33,831 nt of DNA from Sphingomonas sp. GM_Shp_1 (GCF_026540895.1 NZ_JALNUR010000033.1:1-33831); one strand, 5' to 3'. Positions 25,354-33,740 are shown, counted from the stretch's first letter. The notes: a model not told the origin generated them from the letters alone. Translations and numbers: made by a program.

Positions 25354-25989
25354 TTACGAGCGTGTCTTCGTCGCCACCTGCGCGTCAACGAACTGGATCG
25401 CGCGGGTGACCGCTGCGTCGATCGTCAGGCTGGAGGTGTCGAGCGCCGCCGCGTCCGCGGCCTGGGTGAGGGGGGCCGTCGCCCGGCCGCTGTCGCGTTC
25501 GTCTCTCGCCCGGATATCGGCGAGCACTTGCTCGAACGTGACGTCCGCGCCGTTCTTGACCAGTTCGTTATGCCGCCGCCGGGCCCGAACCTGGGAACTG
25601 GCCTTCACGAACAGCTTGGCGTCGGCATCGGGCGCGATGACCGTGCCGATGTCCCGCCCGTCTAGGATCGCCCCGCCGGGCTGGTTGGCGAAGCGCTTCT
25701 GCCGCTGGAGCAACGCCGCGCGCACCAGCGGATGCGCCGACACGACCGAGGCGAGCTTGCCCGTCTCGTCCTCCCGCAGTCGGGGATCGGCAAGCAGGCT
25801 GTCGTCGAAACCGCAGGCGGCGACCGCATCCGCTTCCTTTGTCGGATCGAGGTGCAGATCGCTGACCGTCATGGCGACTGCGCGGTAGAGCAGGCCGGTG
25901 TCGAGATGCGGCAGTCCGTAATGCCGGGCGAGCGCGCGGGCGATGGTGCCCTTGCCGCTCGCCGCCGGCCCGTCGACGGCGATGATCAT
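25354..25989 (-). CDS. cmk: Cytidylate kinase
   Basis: Phosphorylates CMP/dCMP with ATP. 211 aa. P-loop GPAASGKGT at residues 7-15, [12 protein letters not shown], and the specificity segment [25 protein letters not shown] 25989 overlaps the aroA stop (ATGA), so the two are translationally coupled. The order aroA-cmk-rpsA-ihfB is common in proteobacteria. Confidence 0.96.
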   Translation of the reverse strand: MIIAVDGPAASGKGTIARALARHYGLPHLDTGLLYRAVAMTVSDLHLDPTKEADAVAACGFDDSLLADPRLREDETGKLASVVSAHPLVRAALLQRQKRFANQPGGAILDGRDIGTVIAPDADAKLFVKASSQVRARRRHNELVKNGADVTFEQVLADIRARDERDSGRATAPLTQAADAAALDTSSLTIDAAVTRAIQFVDAQVATKTRS

Positions 25990-27317
25990 GCCAGCGCTCC
26001 GAGCTTTTGCAGCGTGTCGAAGAAGATGGGATAGCTGGTCGCGACCGGGGCGGCATCGTCCAGCGTGATGGGCTCGCGAGCGTTCAGCGCGGCGATGGTC
26101 ATGCTCATCGCGATCCGGTGGTCGAGCAGCGTCGCGATGGTCGCACCACCGGGGATCGGCTCGCCGCCGGTGCCGGTCACCGCCATGCCGTCCTCGAACT
26201 CCTCGCAAGGCACGCCGCACGCGCCGAGCGCATTGGCCATCGCGGTGATGCGGTCTGACTCCTTGACGCGCAGCTCCTCCGCGCCGCGCGCGATGGTCGT
26301 GCCGGTGGCGAAGGCGGCGGCCACGAACAGCACGGGATATTCGTCGATCATGCTGGGCGTCAGTTCGGGCGGCACCTCGATCGCCGACAGGGCGGCATGG
26401 CGGACGCGCAGATCGGCGACCGGCTCGCCGCCGACGATTCGGGCGTCCAGCTCGGTGATGTCCGCGCCCATCAGCTTGAGCGCCTCGATGATGCCGGTGC
26501 GGGTGGGGTTCATGCCGACATTGGTGATGGTCACATCCGCGCCCGGCACGATCGAGCCCGCGACCAGCCAGAAGGCCGCCGAGGAGGGATCGCCCGGCAC
26601 GACGATATTCTGCGGCTTCAGCTCCGCTTCCCCACGAATCGTGATGACCCGGCCTTCGGGGGAGGGGGTGACGGTCAGGTCCGCGCCGAAGCCCGCCAGC
26701 ATCCGCTCGCTATGGTCGCGGGTCGCGATCGGTTCGATCACCGTGGTTTCGCCGGGCGTGTTGAGGCCCGCGAGCAGGATCGCCGACTTCACTTGGGCCG
26801 AGGCGACGGGGAGAGTGTAGCGGATCGGCACCGCCGGGCTGATCCCCCGGACCATCAGGGGCAGGCGACCGCCCGGCGTGTCCTGAAACTCTGCGCCCAT
26901 CTGCGACAGCGGCTCGATCACCCGGCCCATGGGGCGCTTGGAAAGCGAGGCATCGCCGATGAAGGTCGCGGTGATCGGATGGCTGGCGACCAGCCCCATC
27001 AACAGGCGGGTCGAGGTGCCCGAATTGCCCATGTCGAGCGCGCCTTCGGGCTGGAGCAGTCCGCCGACCCCGACGCCGTGGATCACCCATACCCCGTCAT
27101 CCTGCCGGACGATGTCGGCGCCCATCGCGCGCATCGCGGCGGCGGTGGCGAGCACGTCCTCGCCCTCCAGCAGCCCCTCGACGCGGCTTTCACCGACCGC
27201 GAGCGCGGAGAGCATCAGCGAGCGGTGGCTGATCGATTTGTCGCCCGGAACGGCGATGGTGCCGCGAAGGGCGGCGGCGGCTCGCACGGTGCGAGGCTGG
27301 GGAAGGGTGTGCGGCAT
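25986..27317 (-). CDS. aroA: 5-enolpyruvylshikimate-3-phosphate synthase, class II
   Basis: Condenses PEP with shikimate 3-phosphate in aromatic amino acid synthesis. 443 aa. All four class II sequence signatures are visible: GDKS (with Lys27), SAQVK, RDHSE and NPTR. In the PEP-site loop MGNSGTSTR the residue aligned with Ala100 of the Agrobacterium CP4 enzyme is Gly100, as in ordinary class I enzymes. ATG 27317 starts MPHTLPQP; an upstream in-frame extension has no family similarity. Divergent from the TIGR02300 gene. Confidence 0.96.
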   Translation of the reverse strand: MPHTLPQPRTVRAAAALRGTIAVPGDKSISHRSLMLSALAVGESRVEGLLEGEDVLATAAAMRAMGADIVRQDDGVWVIHGVGVGGLLQPEGALDMGNSGTSTRLLMGLVASHPITATFIGDASLSKRPMGRVIEPLSQMGAEFQDTPGGRLPLMVRGISPAVPIRYTLPVASAQVKSAILLAGLNTPGETTVIEPIATRDHSERMLAGFGADLTVTPSPEGRVITIRGEAELKPQNIVVPGDPSSAAFWLVAGSIVPGADVTITNVGMNPTRTGIIEALKLMGADITELDARIVGGEPVADLRVRHAALSAIEVPPELTPSMIDEYPVLFVAAAFATGTTIARGAEELRVKESDRITAMANALGACGVPCEEFEDGMAVTGTGGEPIPGGATIATLLDHRIAMSMTIAALNAREPITLDDAAPVATSYPIFFDTLQKLGALA

Positions 27318-27412
27318 GATGGCGCGGGCTTTTGACAGGGGGCTTGCGCTGTGGCAAGGCGCGCCCACTTTTCGCTCCGGCGGAAAACCCAATCCGAAAG
27401 GTGATGAACGGC

Positions 27413-27736
27413 ATGATCAAGCCGGAATGGGGCACGAAGCGTACGTGCCCGAAATGCGCGACGCGCTTTTACGACCTCGAAAAGGACGACCCTGTCACCT
27501 GCATCAATTGCGGGACGCAGTGGGAGCCCGAGCCCATCCTGAAGTCGAAGCAGCCTCTGCCCTTCGAGCAGAACAAGCCCGAGAACAAGGAAGCCGATAG
27601 CGATCTGGCGGGCGGTGACGACGAAGATCTGGACATCACCGGGGAGGACGAAGAGCCCTCGCCCGACGATGAAGTCGATCTGGGTGGCGACGACGACCTG
27701 GGCGTGGAAACGTCCAGCGAGGACGACGAACACTGA
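27413..27736 (+). CDS. TIGR02300 family protein (zinc ribbon with acidic tail)
   Basis: 107 aa. N-terminal zinc ribbon CPKC (Cys12, Cys15) and CINC (Cys30, Cys33) around FYDLEKDDP, then a very acidic low-complexity tail (about 60-107) rich in Asp/Glu. This is the alphaproteobacterial TIGR02300 family, function unknown. MIKPEWGTKR aligns with family N-termini and AGGTGA (27399-27404) is spaced 8 nt from ATG 27413; the ATG at 27404 is too close to it. Confidence 0.87.
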   Translation: MIKPEWGTKRTCPKCATRFYDLEKDDPVTCINCGTQWEPEPILKSKQPLPFEQNKPENKEADSDLAGGDDEDLDITGEDEEPSPDDEVDLGGDDDLGVETSSEDDEH

Positions 27737-27772
27737 GTTGGTTCGGGGTTCGGCGGCTCTTGAAAAAAGTGC

Positions 27773-27801
27773 TTGCCGAGCCCCGGCGGCCCCGCTAGTG
27801 G
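27773..27801 (+). promoter_or_regulatory. Probable promoter of the tRNA-Ala genes
   Basis: TTGCCG (27773-27778), 17-nt spacer, TAGTGG (27796-27801), 20 nt before the first tRNA. Confidence 0.45.
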
Positions 27802-27820
27802 GCTGCCTCCACAGCGGAAC

Positions 27821-27896
27821 GGGGCCGTAGCTCAGCTGGGAGAGCGCTGCAATGGCATTGCAGAGGTCAGGGGTTCGATCCCCCTCGGCTCCACCA
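27821..27896 (+). tRNA. tRNA-Ala(GGC), copy 1
   Basis: 76 nt including CCA. Acceptor stem GGGGCCG with CGGCTCC, D-arm AGCTCAGCTGGGAGAGC, anticodon stem CTGCA/TGCAG with loop ATGGCAT (anticodon GGC), T-loop TTCGATC. Identical to the copy at 27973-28048. Confidence 0.97.
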
Positions 27897-27972
27897 TTCC
27901 GCCGGACTTTCAGCGCGATCTGATCCGCTGACAGGCATGCCCGCTTCCCGCCGGGTCACTGCCGAAATCGAT

Positions 27973-28048
27973 GGGGCCGTAGCTCAGCTGGGAGAGCGCT
28001 GCAATGGCATTGCAGAGGTCAGGGGTTCGATCCCCCTCGGCTCCACCA
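27973..28048 (+). tRNA. tRNA-Ala(GGC), copy 2
   Basis: Identical in all 76 positions to the copy 76 bp upstream. Probably cotranscribed from the promoter at 27773-27801 and ended by the hairpin at 28080-28098. Confidence 0.97.
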
Positions 28049-28079
28049 TCTTACTAATAGATTGAATTCGGCGTCACCT

Positions 28080-28098
28080 GACCGGTGGGGTCTTTTTT
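28080..28098 (+). terminator. Probable terminator of the tRNA-Ala pair
   Basis: A short GACC-GGTGG-GGTC hairpin followed by six T residues. The stem is only 4 bp, but the T-tract and position support it. Confidence 0.5.
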
Positions 28099-28159
28099 GC
28101 GTTTCGGCATCGGACCACTCGGGCGGCTCGCCTAGGGCCAATCGACATTCCTGCTAGTT

Positions 28160-28364
28160 CTTCCCTCTCCCCTGGACAGGGGAGAGGGGTAGCGGAGCTT
28201 GCCAGCCCTGCTGGCTAGCGCAGCTTGGGTGAGGGGTTAGCGAGCCGTAGGCTCGCGCGCTCGGCTCGCGAGCGCAGCACCCCTCACCCAGCTCCGACTA
28301 AGCCTTTGCTTTCGCAAAGACCAAGTCTGCGCAACCCTCTCCCCTCAGAGAGGGGCGAGGGAAG
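28160..28364. repeat. Long composite palindromic repeat in a 450-bp gene-free gap
   Basis: Terminal arms beginning CTTCCCTCTCCCCT (28160 on) are matched imperfectly by the complement of the segment ending at 28364. An inner 12-bp perfect inverted repeat, TGGGTGAGGGGT with ACCCCTCACCCA, encloses CG-rich GGCTCGC repeats. The gap 28049-28501 otherwise holds only the tRNA terminator and the peptidase terminator; I see no gene. Confidence 0.75.
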
Positions 28365-28463
28365 AGAAGCGCATAGCCGAATGTCGATCCGGCCTAGCGC
28401 CTTGCATGAACCGCAAGTTGATCGCGAACACGCGGCGATGATGGTTCGGCACGTCCGGGATAG

Positions 28464-28497
28464 AAAAAAGGCCGGGCCGATCGACAGCCCGGCCTTT
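28464..28497 (-). terminator. Strong terminator of the peptidase operon
   Basis: On the minus strand an 11-bp perfect stem AAAGGCCGGGC (28497-28487) with GCCCGGCCTTT (28477-28467), 9-nt loop and six T residues. It begins 5 nt after the M3 peptidase stop. Confidence 0.92.
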
Positions 28498-28501
28498 GTA
28501 T

Positions 28502-30517
28502 TTACGCCGCGAGCCCGTGGTGACGCAGCAGCGCATCCGGCTGCGGCGCCCGGCCCCGGAAGGCCCGGAAATTCTCCGCCGCCGGGCGGCTAGCCCCGCG
28601 CGCCAGCACCTCGCGGCGGAAGCGGTCGCCCGCCGCCTGGCCTTCCTCGGCAAAGGCCGCGAAGGCGTCCGCCGACAGCAGTTCGGCCCAGAGATAGCTG
28701 TAATAGCCCGCCGCATAGCCGCCCGCGAAGATATGGCTGAAGCTATGTGGGAAGCGATTCCACTCCGGCGGGCGGATCACCGCCACTTCGTCGCGCACCG
28801 CCGTCAGCACCTCCATGACCCGGCCGCCCGTTGCCGGGTCGTAATCGCGGTGCAACCGCAGGTCGAAGGTCGCGAACTCGATCTGGCGGAGCAGGAACAG
28901 CCCGGCCTGGAAGCGCCGCGCCGCCAGCATCTTGGCGAACAGATCGTCGGGCAGGGGCTCACCGGTCTCGACATGCGCCGACAGCTCGGTCAGCGTCGCG
29001 CGGTCCCAAGCAAAATTTTCCATGAACTGGCTGGGCAGCTCGACCGCGTCCCATTCCACGCCCGAAATTCCGCCGATCGAGGGTAGATCGACCTCGGTCA
29101 GCAGGTGGTGCAGCACATGGCCGAACTCATGCAGCAGCGTGACGACATCGCCATGCGCCAGCAGGGCCGGGGTGTTGCCCGTCGCGGGCGGGAAGTTGCA
29201 GGTCAGATAGGCGATCGGCCGGTGGAATCGGTCGGCGTCGCGGAAGCGGGGACGGCACACGTCCATCCAGGCGCCACCGCGCTTGCCGGCACGCGCATGG
29301 AAATCGCAATAGACCCCCGCGACGATCTCGCCGCTGGCATCCTGCACATCATAATAACGGACATCGGCATTCCACACCGACACGTCGGGCCGCTCGACGA
29401 GACGAATGCCATAGAGCCGCTCGATCAGCGCGATGGTGCCTTCCATCACGCGGGGCAGGGGGAAATAGGCGCGGATCGCCTCGCGATCGACGCCGAAGCG
29501 CTCACGGCGCATGTGCTCGGCGACATAACCCGTGTCCCAGGGTTCCAGCTTGGCGATGCCGAACTTTTCGGCGGCATAGGCACTCGCCTCGGCCACTTCG
29601 CGCTCGGCGAGCGGACGCGCACGCGCGGCGAGGTCGGACAGGAAGGCCAGCGCTTCGTCGGCCGACTGCGCCATCTTGGTCTCGACCGAGCGGGCGGCGG
29701 CGTCGCTGAAGCCGAGCAGCCGGGCCGCTTCATGGCGCAACGCCAGGATACGGTCGATCCTTGCGCTATTGTCATGGCTCGGATCGGCGGCCTGTTCCGA
29801 GGCGCGGGTGGCATAGGCCTTGGCGACACGCGCCCGCAGGTCGCGATTGTCGGCCTGACTCAGGATCGCCTGCACGCTGGGTTCGCGCAGCGTGACCAGC
29901 CAGCCGTCCAACTCCTTCTCGGCGGCATAGGCGGCGAGGATCGCCTTGGCATTCTCCGTCAGGCCGGAGAGCAGCGCCTCGTCGGTGACATGCTCGCTCC
30001 ATGCCTCGCTCGAATCGAGCACGGCATTGCCGAATTCGGTGGTCAGCTTGTTCAGCTCGACGCCGATCTCGCGGAACCGCGCCTTGGCCGCATCGTCCAG
30101 CGCGACGCCCGACAGGGTGAAGTCACGCCGCGCCAGCACCACGGCGCGCGCCTCCGCCTCGGTCAGCGGGGCCAGGTCGACCCGGTTGAAGGCGGCGAAC
30201 AGGCGAGGGTCCTGGCCCGCCTCCAGCCCATATTCGGCCAGCTTCGCCTGCGCCTCGGCAAAGGCGGCGCGCAGTTCGGGCGTGTCGGCAACCGAATGGA
30301 GATGGCTTGCCGGCGACCAGCCGCGTGCGATCGCGAAGCCCGCCCGCTCGCTGGCCAGCACGACATCGGCGAAATCGCTGGCGTTGGAGCCGCCGATCCG
30401 GTCGGCGGCGGCGCGGGCCTCGGCGATCATCTGGTCGACGGCGGGAACCAGATGCTCAGGCCGGATCGCGGCGAAATCGGGAAGGTCGGTATCGGCAAGA
30501 AGTGGATTCATGGTCAT
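28502..30517 (-). CDS. M3 family metallopeptidase (oligopeptidase A / Dcp-like)
   Basis: 671-aa cytoplasmic zinc peptidase that degrades short peptides, including cleaved signal peptides in better-studied relatives. Zinc motif HEFGH at residues 463-467, preceded by VTLL and followed by VLHHLLTEV; the third ligand lies downstream in FVENFAWD-like FMENFAWD. The C-terminal FGIRGRAP-like part reads FRAFRGRAPQPDALL. Length and order match PrlC/Dcp; which of the two cannot be settled by eye. ATG 30517 overlaps the stop of the upstream PLP enzyme gene (ATGA), so the pair is translationally coupled. Confidence 0.93.
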   Translation of the reverse strand: MTMNPLLADTDLPDFAAIRPEHLVPAVDQMIAEARAAADRIGGSNASDFADVVLASERAGFAIARGWSPASHLHSVADTPELRAAFAEAQAKLAEYGLEAGQDPRLFAAFNRVDLAPLTEAEARAVVLARRDFTLSGVALDDAAKARFREIGVELNKLTTEFGNAVLDSSEAWSEHVTDEALLSGLTENAKAILAAYAAEKELDGWLVTLREPSVQAILSQADNRDLRARVAKAYATRASEQAADPSHDNSARIDRILALRHEAARLLGFSDAAARSVETKMAQSADEALAFLSDLAARARPLAEREVAEASAYAAEKFGIAKLEPWDTGYVAEHMRRERFGVDREAIRAYFPLPRVMEGTIALIERLYGIRLVERPDVSVWNADVRYYDVQDASGEIVAGVYCDFHARAGKRGGAWMDVCRPRFRDADRFHRPIAYLTCNFPPATGNTPALLAHGDVVTLLHEFGHVLHHLLTEVDLPSIGGISGVEWDAVELPSQFMENFAWDRATLTELSAHVETGEPLPDDLFAKMLAARRFQAGLFLLRQIEFATFDLRLHRDYDPATGGRVMEVLTAVRDEVAVIRPPEWNRFPHSFSHIFAGGYAAGYYSYLWAELLSADAFAAFAEEGQAAGDRFRREVLARGASRPAAENFRAFRGRAPQPDALLRHHGLAA

Positions 30518-31665
30518 TCGGCATCCTTGAGAAACATATGTCGCAGGCTCATCTCGGCAGCGTCGACGCTTTCGGCAAGGCCCTGTTGCGCCAGCCAGCG
30601 TCGATCATGGTGGCAATCGGCATAGCGCGCGCCGTGGTCGCAGATCAGGGTGGCGACCGAACCGACCTGTTCGGCGGCCGTCATTTCCAGCGCCAGCATC
30701 GCGGTTGCGACGAAGTTCGTTCCCGTCGACGGGCCCACCGGACGGCCGAGCAGTTCGCTGGCGATCCGCATCCCGGCGATCGACACGGCATCGGGCAGCT
30801 TCATCATCCGGTCGATCGTACCGGGCAGGAAGGACGGCTCGACTCGCGGACGCCCGACCCCCTCGATTCGCGATGGCTGGGTGCAGCATGCCGCGGGATC
30901 CCCGTCGCGATACCCCGCAAAAAAGGCGCTATGTTCGACATCGGCGACGCACAGCCGGGTCGGCAGACCGCGATGGCGGCAATGGCGTCCGATGGTAGCG
31001 GCGGTCCCGCCGGTGCCCGCACCGACGACGATCCAATCGGGGACCACATGCGGCTCGCCCGCCATCTGGGTCAGGATCGCCGAACCGATATTGTCGCAGC
31101 GCCAGTCGGTCGCCGGGGCAGCGTTGGTGAACTGGTCCAGATAGACCCCACCCAGCGCATCGGCCAGATCGCGGGCTTCGTCATACAGGCGGTGAGGCGC
31201 GACCAGATGGCACTGCCCCCCCTGAGCGGCGATGGCCCGGATCTTGGCGGGCGCGGTGCTGGCGGGCATGACGGCATGAAAGGGCAGGTCGAGCAGCCGT
31301 GCGAAATAGGCCTCCGATACCGCGGTCGAGCCGGACGACGCTTCTACCAAAGGCCGCCCCTCGCGGATCACGCCCGCGACGACGCCGCTGGTGAAGAGCG
31401 AACGCGCCAGCCGGTGCTTCAGGCTGCCGGTCGGGTGCGCCGACTCGTCCTTCATATAGAGATCGATCGAGGGAGCCGCCGGCAGGTGAAGCGCCAGCAA
31501 CGGCGTCTCCGGGCAGCGACGCCGGTCGCGGTCGAGCACGCCCAGCGCACGGGCGACAAAATCCCGGTCAATCGGGCGCTCGGCCGTCACGATCCCCAGC
31601 CGCTCGGCCGCCGAAGCATGGCTGGATGTGTCCTGATGGGGTGGATTCGCGGTGGTCATCAACAT
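30514..31665 (-). CDS. PLP-dependent cysteine synthase-family protein, probable cysteine desulfhydrase
   Basis: 383-aa fold-type II PLP enzyme. The PLP lysine is Lys83 in HPTGSLKHRLA; the phosphate/substrate loop is EASSGSTAVSEAYFARLL instead of the TSGNTG of ordinary cysteine synthases; VVGAGTGGTAATIGRHCR is the PLP phosphate loop. The divergent neighbour is a DecR/YbaO-type regulator. Cysteine-inducible desulfhydrases of this family (CcdA with CcdR in Pantoea, as I recall) share this arrangement, so L-cysteine breakdown and detoxification is the likely role, by inference. AAGGA lies 8 nt before ATG 31665. Coupled to the downstream M3 peptidase. Confidence 0.85.
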   Translation of the reverse strand: MLMTTANPPHQDTSSHASAAERLGIVTAERPIDRDFVARALGVLDRDRRRCPETPLLALHLPAAPSIDLYMKDESAHPTGSLKHRLARSLFTSGVVAGVIREGRPLVEASSGSTAVSEAYFARLLDLPFHAVMPASTAPAKIRAIAAQGGQCHLVAPHRLYDEARDLADALGGVYLDQFTNAAPATDWRCDNIGSAILTQMAGEPHVVPDWIVVGAGTGGTAATIGRHCRHRGLPTRLCVADVEHSAFFAGYRDGDPAACCTQPSRIEGVGRPRVEPSFLPGTIDRMMKLPDAVSIAGMRIASELLGRPVGPSTGTNFVATAMLALEMTAAEQVGSVATLICDHGARYADCHHDRRWLAQQGLAESVDAAEMSLRHMFLKDAE

Positions 31666-31674
31666 CGACTTTTC

Positions 31675-31690
31675 CTTATTCGTCGATAAG
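31675..31690. promoter_or_regulatory. Inverted repeat, possible DecR-type operator
   Basis: CTTAT-N6-ATAAG, 10 nt upstream of the PLP enzyme start codon in the divergent region (31666-31774). Lrp/AsnC proteins bind AT-rich dyads in such divergent promoters. Regulator assignment is inference. Confidence 0.4.
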
Positions 31691-31774
31691 AATATGCGGA
31701 ATCACCTGCCAAATCATACCAAAGCTGCGGTGTAATCGCGGTTGGAATGTAAGAAATTTGCGGATCAACGCGCC

Positions 31775-32236
31775 ATGATCGATAAAATTGACACTGCCAT
31801 TCTTACCCAGCTTCAATCCGACGCCAGCCTTTCGGTCGCGGAGATCGCGACGCGCGTGAACCTTTCTCAAAATGCCTGCTGGCGGCGCATTCGGCGGCTG
31901 GAGGAAGAGGGATATATCCTGAAGCGCGTCGCACTGCTCGATCCCGAAAAGCTGGAGGCCGGCATGGCGGTGTTCGTCAGCATCCGCACCGCCGAGCACT
32001 CTGCCGAGTGGCTGGACACCTTCGCGCGCGCGGTCAGCGATATGCCTGAGGTGGTCGAATTCTATCGGATGGCGGGGGAGATCGATTATCTGCTGAAGAT
32101 CCGCGTCGCCGACATCAAGGCTTATGACCGCGTATATAAGCGGCTGATCGAACGGGTGAGGCTGGTCGATGTCAGCGCGGCCTTCGCCATGGAGGAGATC
32201 AAGCACAGCACCGCCATCCCGCTACCCGGAAGATAG
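31775..32236 (+). CDS. Lrp/AsnC family regulator, DecR (YbaO)-like
   Basis: 153 aa. N-terminal helix-turn-helix (MIDKIDTAILTQLQSD...LSQNACWRRIRRLEEEGYI) and C-terminal RAM effector domain. The stretch RMAGEIDYLLKIRVADIKAYD and the end AFAMEEIKHSTAIPL closely resemble E. coli DecR, which senses cysteine and controls a desulfidase. The divergent PLP enzyme fits that role. ATG 31775 gives the standard N-terminus; the upstream in-frame ATG (31742) lacks similarity. Confidence 0.93.
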   Translation: MIDKIDTAILTQLQSDASLSVAEIATRVNLSQNACWRRIRRLEEEGYILKRVALLDPEKLEAGMAVFVSIRTAEHSAEWLDTFARAVSDMPEVVEFYRMAGEIDYLLKIRVADIKAYDRVYKRLIERVRLVDVSAAFAMEEIKHSTAIPLPGR

Positions 32237-32252
32237 CCCAATCCGATACCAA

Positions 32253-32267
32253 TTGCATTTTATGCAA
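32253..32267. promoter_or_regulatory. TTGCAT dyad
   Basis: Perfect palindrome TTGCAT-TTT-ATGCAA. A second TTGCATTTGCG starts at 32283, 30 nt downstream. Probably an operator or promoter element of the downstream short transcript; binding protein unknown. Confidence 0.4.
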
Positions 32268-32284
32268 CTCAATTTGCTCATGTT

Positions 32285-32383
32285 GCATTTGCGTAAACCA
32301 TCGCTGCGGTGCACAAGGGTCGGGCCTTTCAGGCATCCTCTCCTAAAAACTTTTCGGCCGGTCGCATGACCGGCCTTTTTTTT
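32285..32383 (+). ncRNA. Candidate small RNA (or leader transcript) ending at a strong terminator
   Basis: No convincing protein gene lies in 32237-32663, yet a very strong terminator ends at 32383, 120 nt past the regulator stop. The preceding stretch has a small GCCT-TTC-AGGC hairpin (32324-32334) and a single-stranded-looking CCTCTCCT (32337-32344), like the anti-Shine-Dalgarno motifs of alphaproteobacterial sRNAs. The 5' end is a guess. An alternative is a 35-codon ORF (32262-32369, MQLNLLMLHL...) whose stop falls in the terminator stem. The rest of the gap (32384-32663) holds hairpins at 32385-32412 and about 32462-32476 and the next gene's promoter region. Confidence 0.4.
32356..32383 (+). 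terminator. Very strong intrinsic terminator
   Basis: Perfect 8-bp stem GGCCGGTC (32356-32363) with GACCGGCC (32368-32375), GCAT loop and eight T residues. Confidence 0.93.
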
Positions 32384-32663
32384 GGCCGGAATTTCCCCTA
32401 CGGAATTCCGGCATCACCCGCCAAACACACAAATAGAATCGATAATCAGGAGCGGAAGCCGCCGGTAGGACCGGCATCGGCAGGGCGATCGGGATGGGGG
32501 TTGAGCGATTCGGGCATTGCTCCCCCCAACTTCCACGGCGCGATTCGCGCGCTCCCTGACCATCCTAAGGTGACATTACGGCTCCCTGGGGTCTATTCCT
32601 CCGATTTCGCGATACGTTCGCCTGACCAGGTCCGGCATCGCATCATCCGACCGAGGAGCGCCC

Positions 32664-33656
32664 GTGATCCAGCGCCTGTTTTCCGTATTCGAACCTTTCG
32701 TACTGAGCCTTTTGGGAACGGTGCTGCTGGCGACCGTCCTGCCCGCGCGGGGTGGGTTCGCCACCTTCGCCTCTTATCTGGCGGATGCCGGGATCGTGCT
32801 GCTCTTCTTCCTGCACGGCGCCAAGCTGTCCCGCGATGCGATCTGGGTCGGTCTGCGCAACTGGCCGCTGCATCTGGCGGTGCTGGCGTCGACCTTCCTG
32901 TTGTTTCCGGTGCTGGGCCTGGGGCTGTCGCACCTGCCGGGCGTCGATTCGTCCTTCGCGGCGGGCTTGCTGTTTCTGACGCTGCTCCCCTCGACGGTGC
33001 AGTCCTCCATCGCCTTCACCGCCATCGCGCGGGGCAATGTGGCGGCGGCGATATGCAGTGCATCCTTTTCGAATCTGCTCGGCATCGTGCTGACCCCGGC
33101 GCTGGTCGCACTGTTGATGCGGGTGAACGGCGGGGCGGGGGTGTCGCTTGCCTCGATCGAAGGAATCCTGATTCAATTGCTCGCGCCCTTCGTCGCAGGG
33201 CATCTGTTGAGGCCATGGATCGGCGGCTTTGTCGGTCGCCACAAGTCCTTGCTGACGATCGTCGATCGCGGATCGATCCTGCTGGTCGTCTATACGGCCT
33301 TCGGCGCGGCGGTGGTGGAAGGGTTGTGGACGCGGGTGTCGCCGGGCGACCTGGGACAACTGATCCTTCTATGCATGCTGCTGCTGGGCATCGTTCTGGC
33401 CGCGACCTATGCGATCGCACGGACGATGCGCCTTTCCCCGGAGGACGCGATCGTCCTCCAATTCTGCGGATCGAAGAAGAGCCTGGCCTCCGGCGTCCCG
33501 ATGGCGGGCGTGCTGTTCCCGGCGGCACAGGTCGGCGTGATCCTGTTGCCCGTCATGCTGTTCCACCAGATCCAGCTGATCGCCTGCGCGATGCTCGCTC
33601 GGCATTATGGGGACAGGGCGGCGAGGGAGGGCGAAGAGCCGAGCCGCACGCTTTGA
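32664..33656 (+). CDS. SBF-like bile acid:sodium symporter family transporter (YfeH type)
   Basis: 330-aa inner-membrane protein with about ten TM helices, of the SBF-like (PF13593) group. Signatures: LFFLHGAKLSRDAIW, LTLLPSTVQSSIAFT in the core crossover region, and FCGSKKSLASGVPMA. Substrate of this group is not firmly established. GTG 32664 is preceded by GAGGAGCG, a strong ribosome site, with 280 nt of AT-poor upstream DNA whose possible -10 is TATTCC near 32592. Runs toward the rRNA-like promoter at the window end. Confidence 0.88.
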   Translation: MIQRLFSVFEPFVLSLLGTVLLATVLPARGGFATFASYLADAGIVLLFFLHGAKLSRDAIWVGLRNWPLHLAVLASTFLLFPVLGLGLSHLPGVDSSFAAGLLFLTLLPSTVQSSIAFTAIARGNVAAAICSASFSNLLGIVLTPALVALLMRVNGGAGVSLASIEGILIQLLAPFVAGHLLRPWIGGFVGRHKSLLTIVDRGSILLVVYTAFGAAVVEGLWTRVSPGDLGQLILLCMLLLGIVLAATYAIARTMRLSPEDAIVLQFCGSKKSLASGVPMAGVLFPAAQVGVILLPVMLFHQIQLIACAMLARHYGDRAAREGEEPSRTL

Positions 33657-33711
33657 CAGAGGGATATGACGCTGCGGTGCAAGAAAAATGGCAGTGATGT
33701 GAAAAAAGCTG

Positions 33712-33740
33712 TTGACCCGAATCGCGGGTCGGCCTAGAGG
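33712..33740 (+). promoter_or_regulatory. Strong promoter, probably of an rRNA operon running off the window
   Basis: TTGACC (33712-33717), 17-nt spacer, TAGAGG (33735-33740), with the dyad GACCCG...CGGGTC spanning 33714-33730. AAAAAAGCTG lies just upstream, like an UP element. The following 90 nt have no coding frame or start and resemble an rRNA leader. The structural gene is outside the window, so this is inference. Confidence 0.5.

Noticed and set aside
28049..28501. Possible CRISPR-like array in the repeat-rich gap
   Set aside because: The repeats are palindromic arms of one element, not equally spaced direct repeats with unique spacers.
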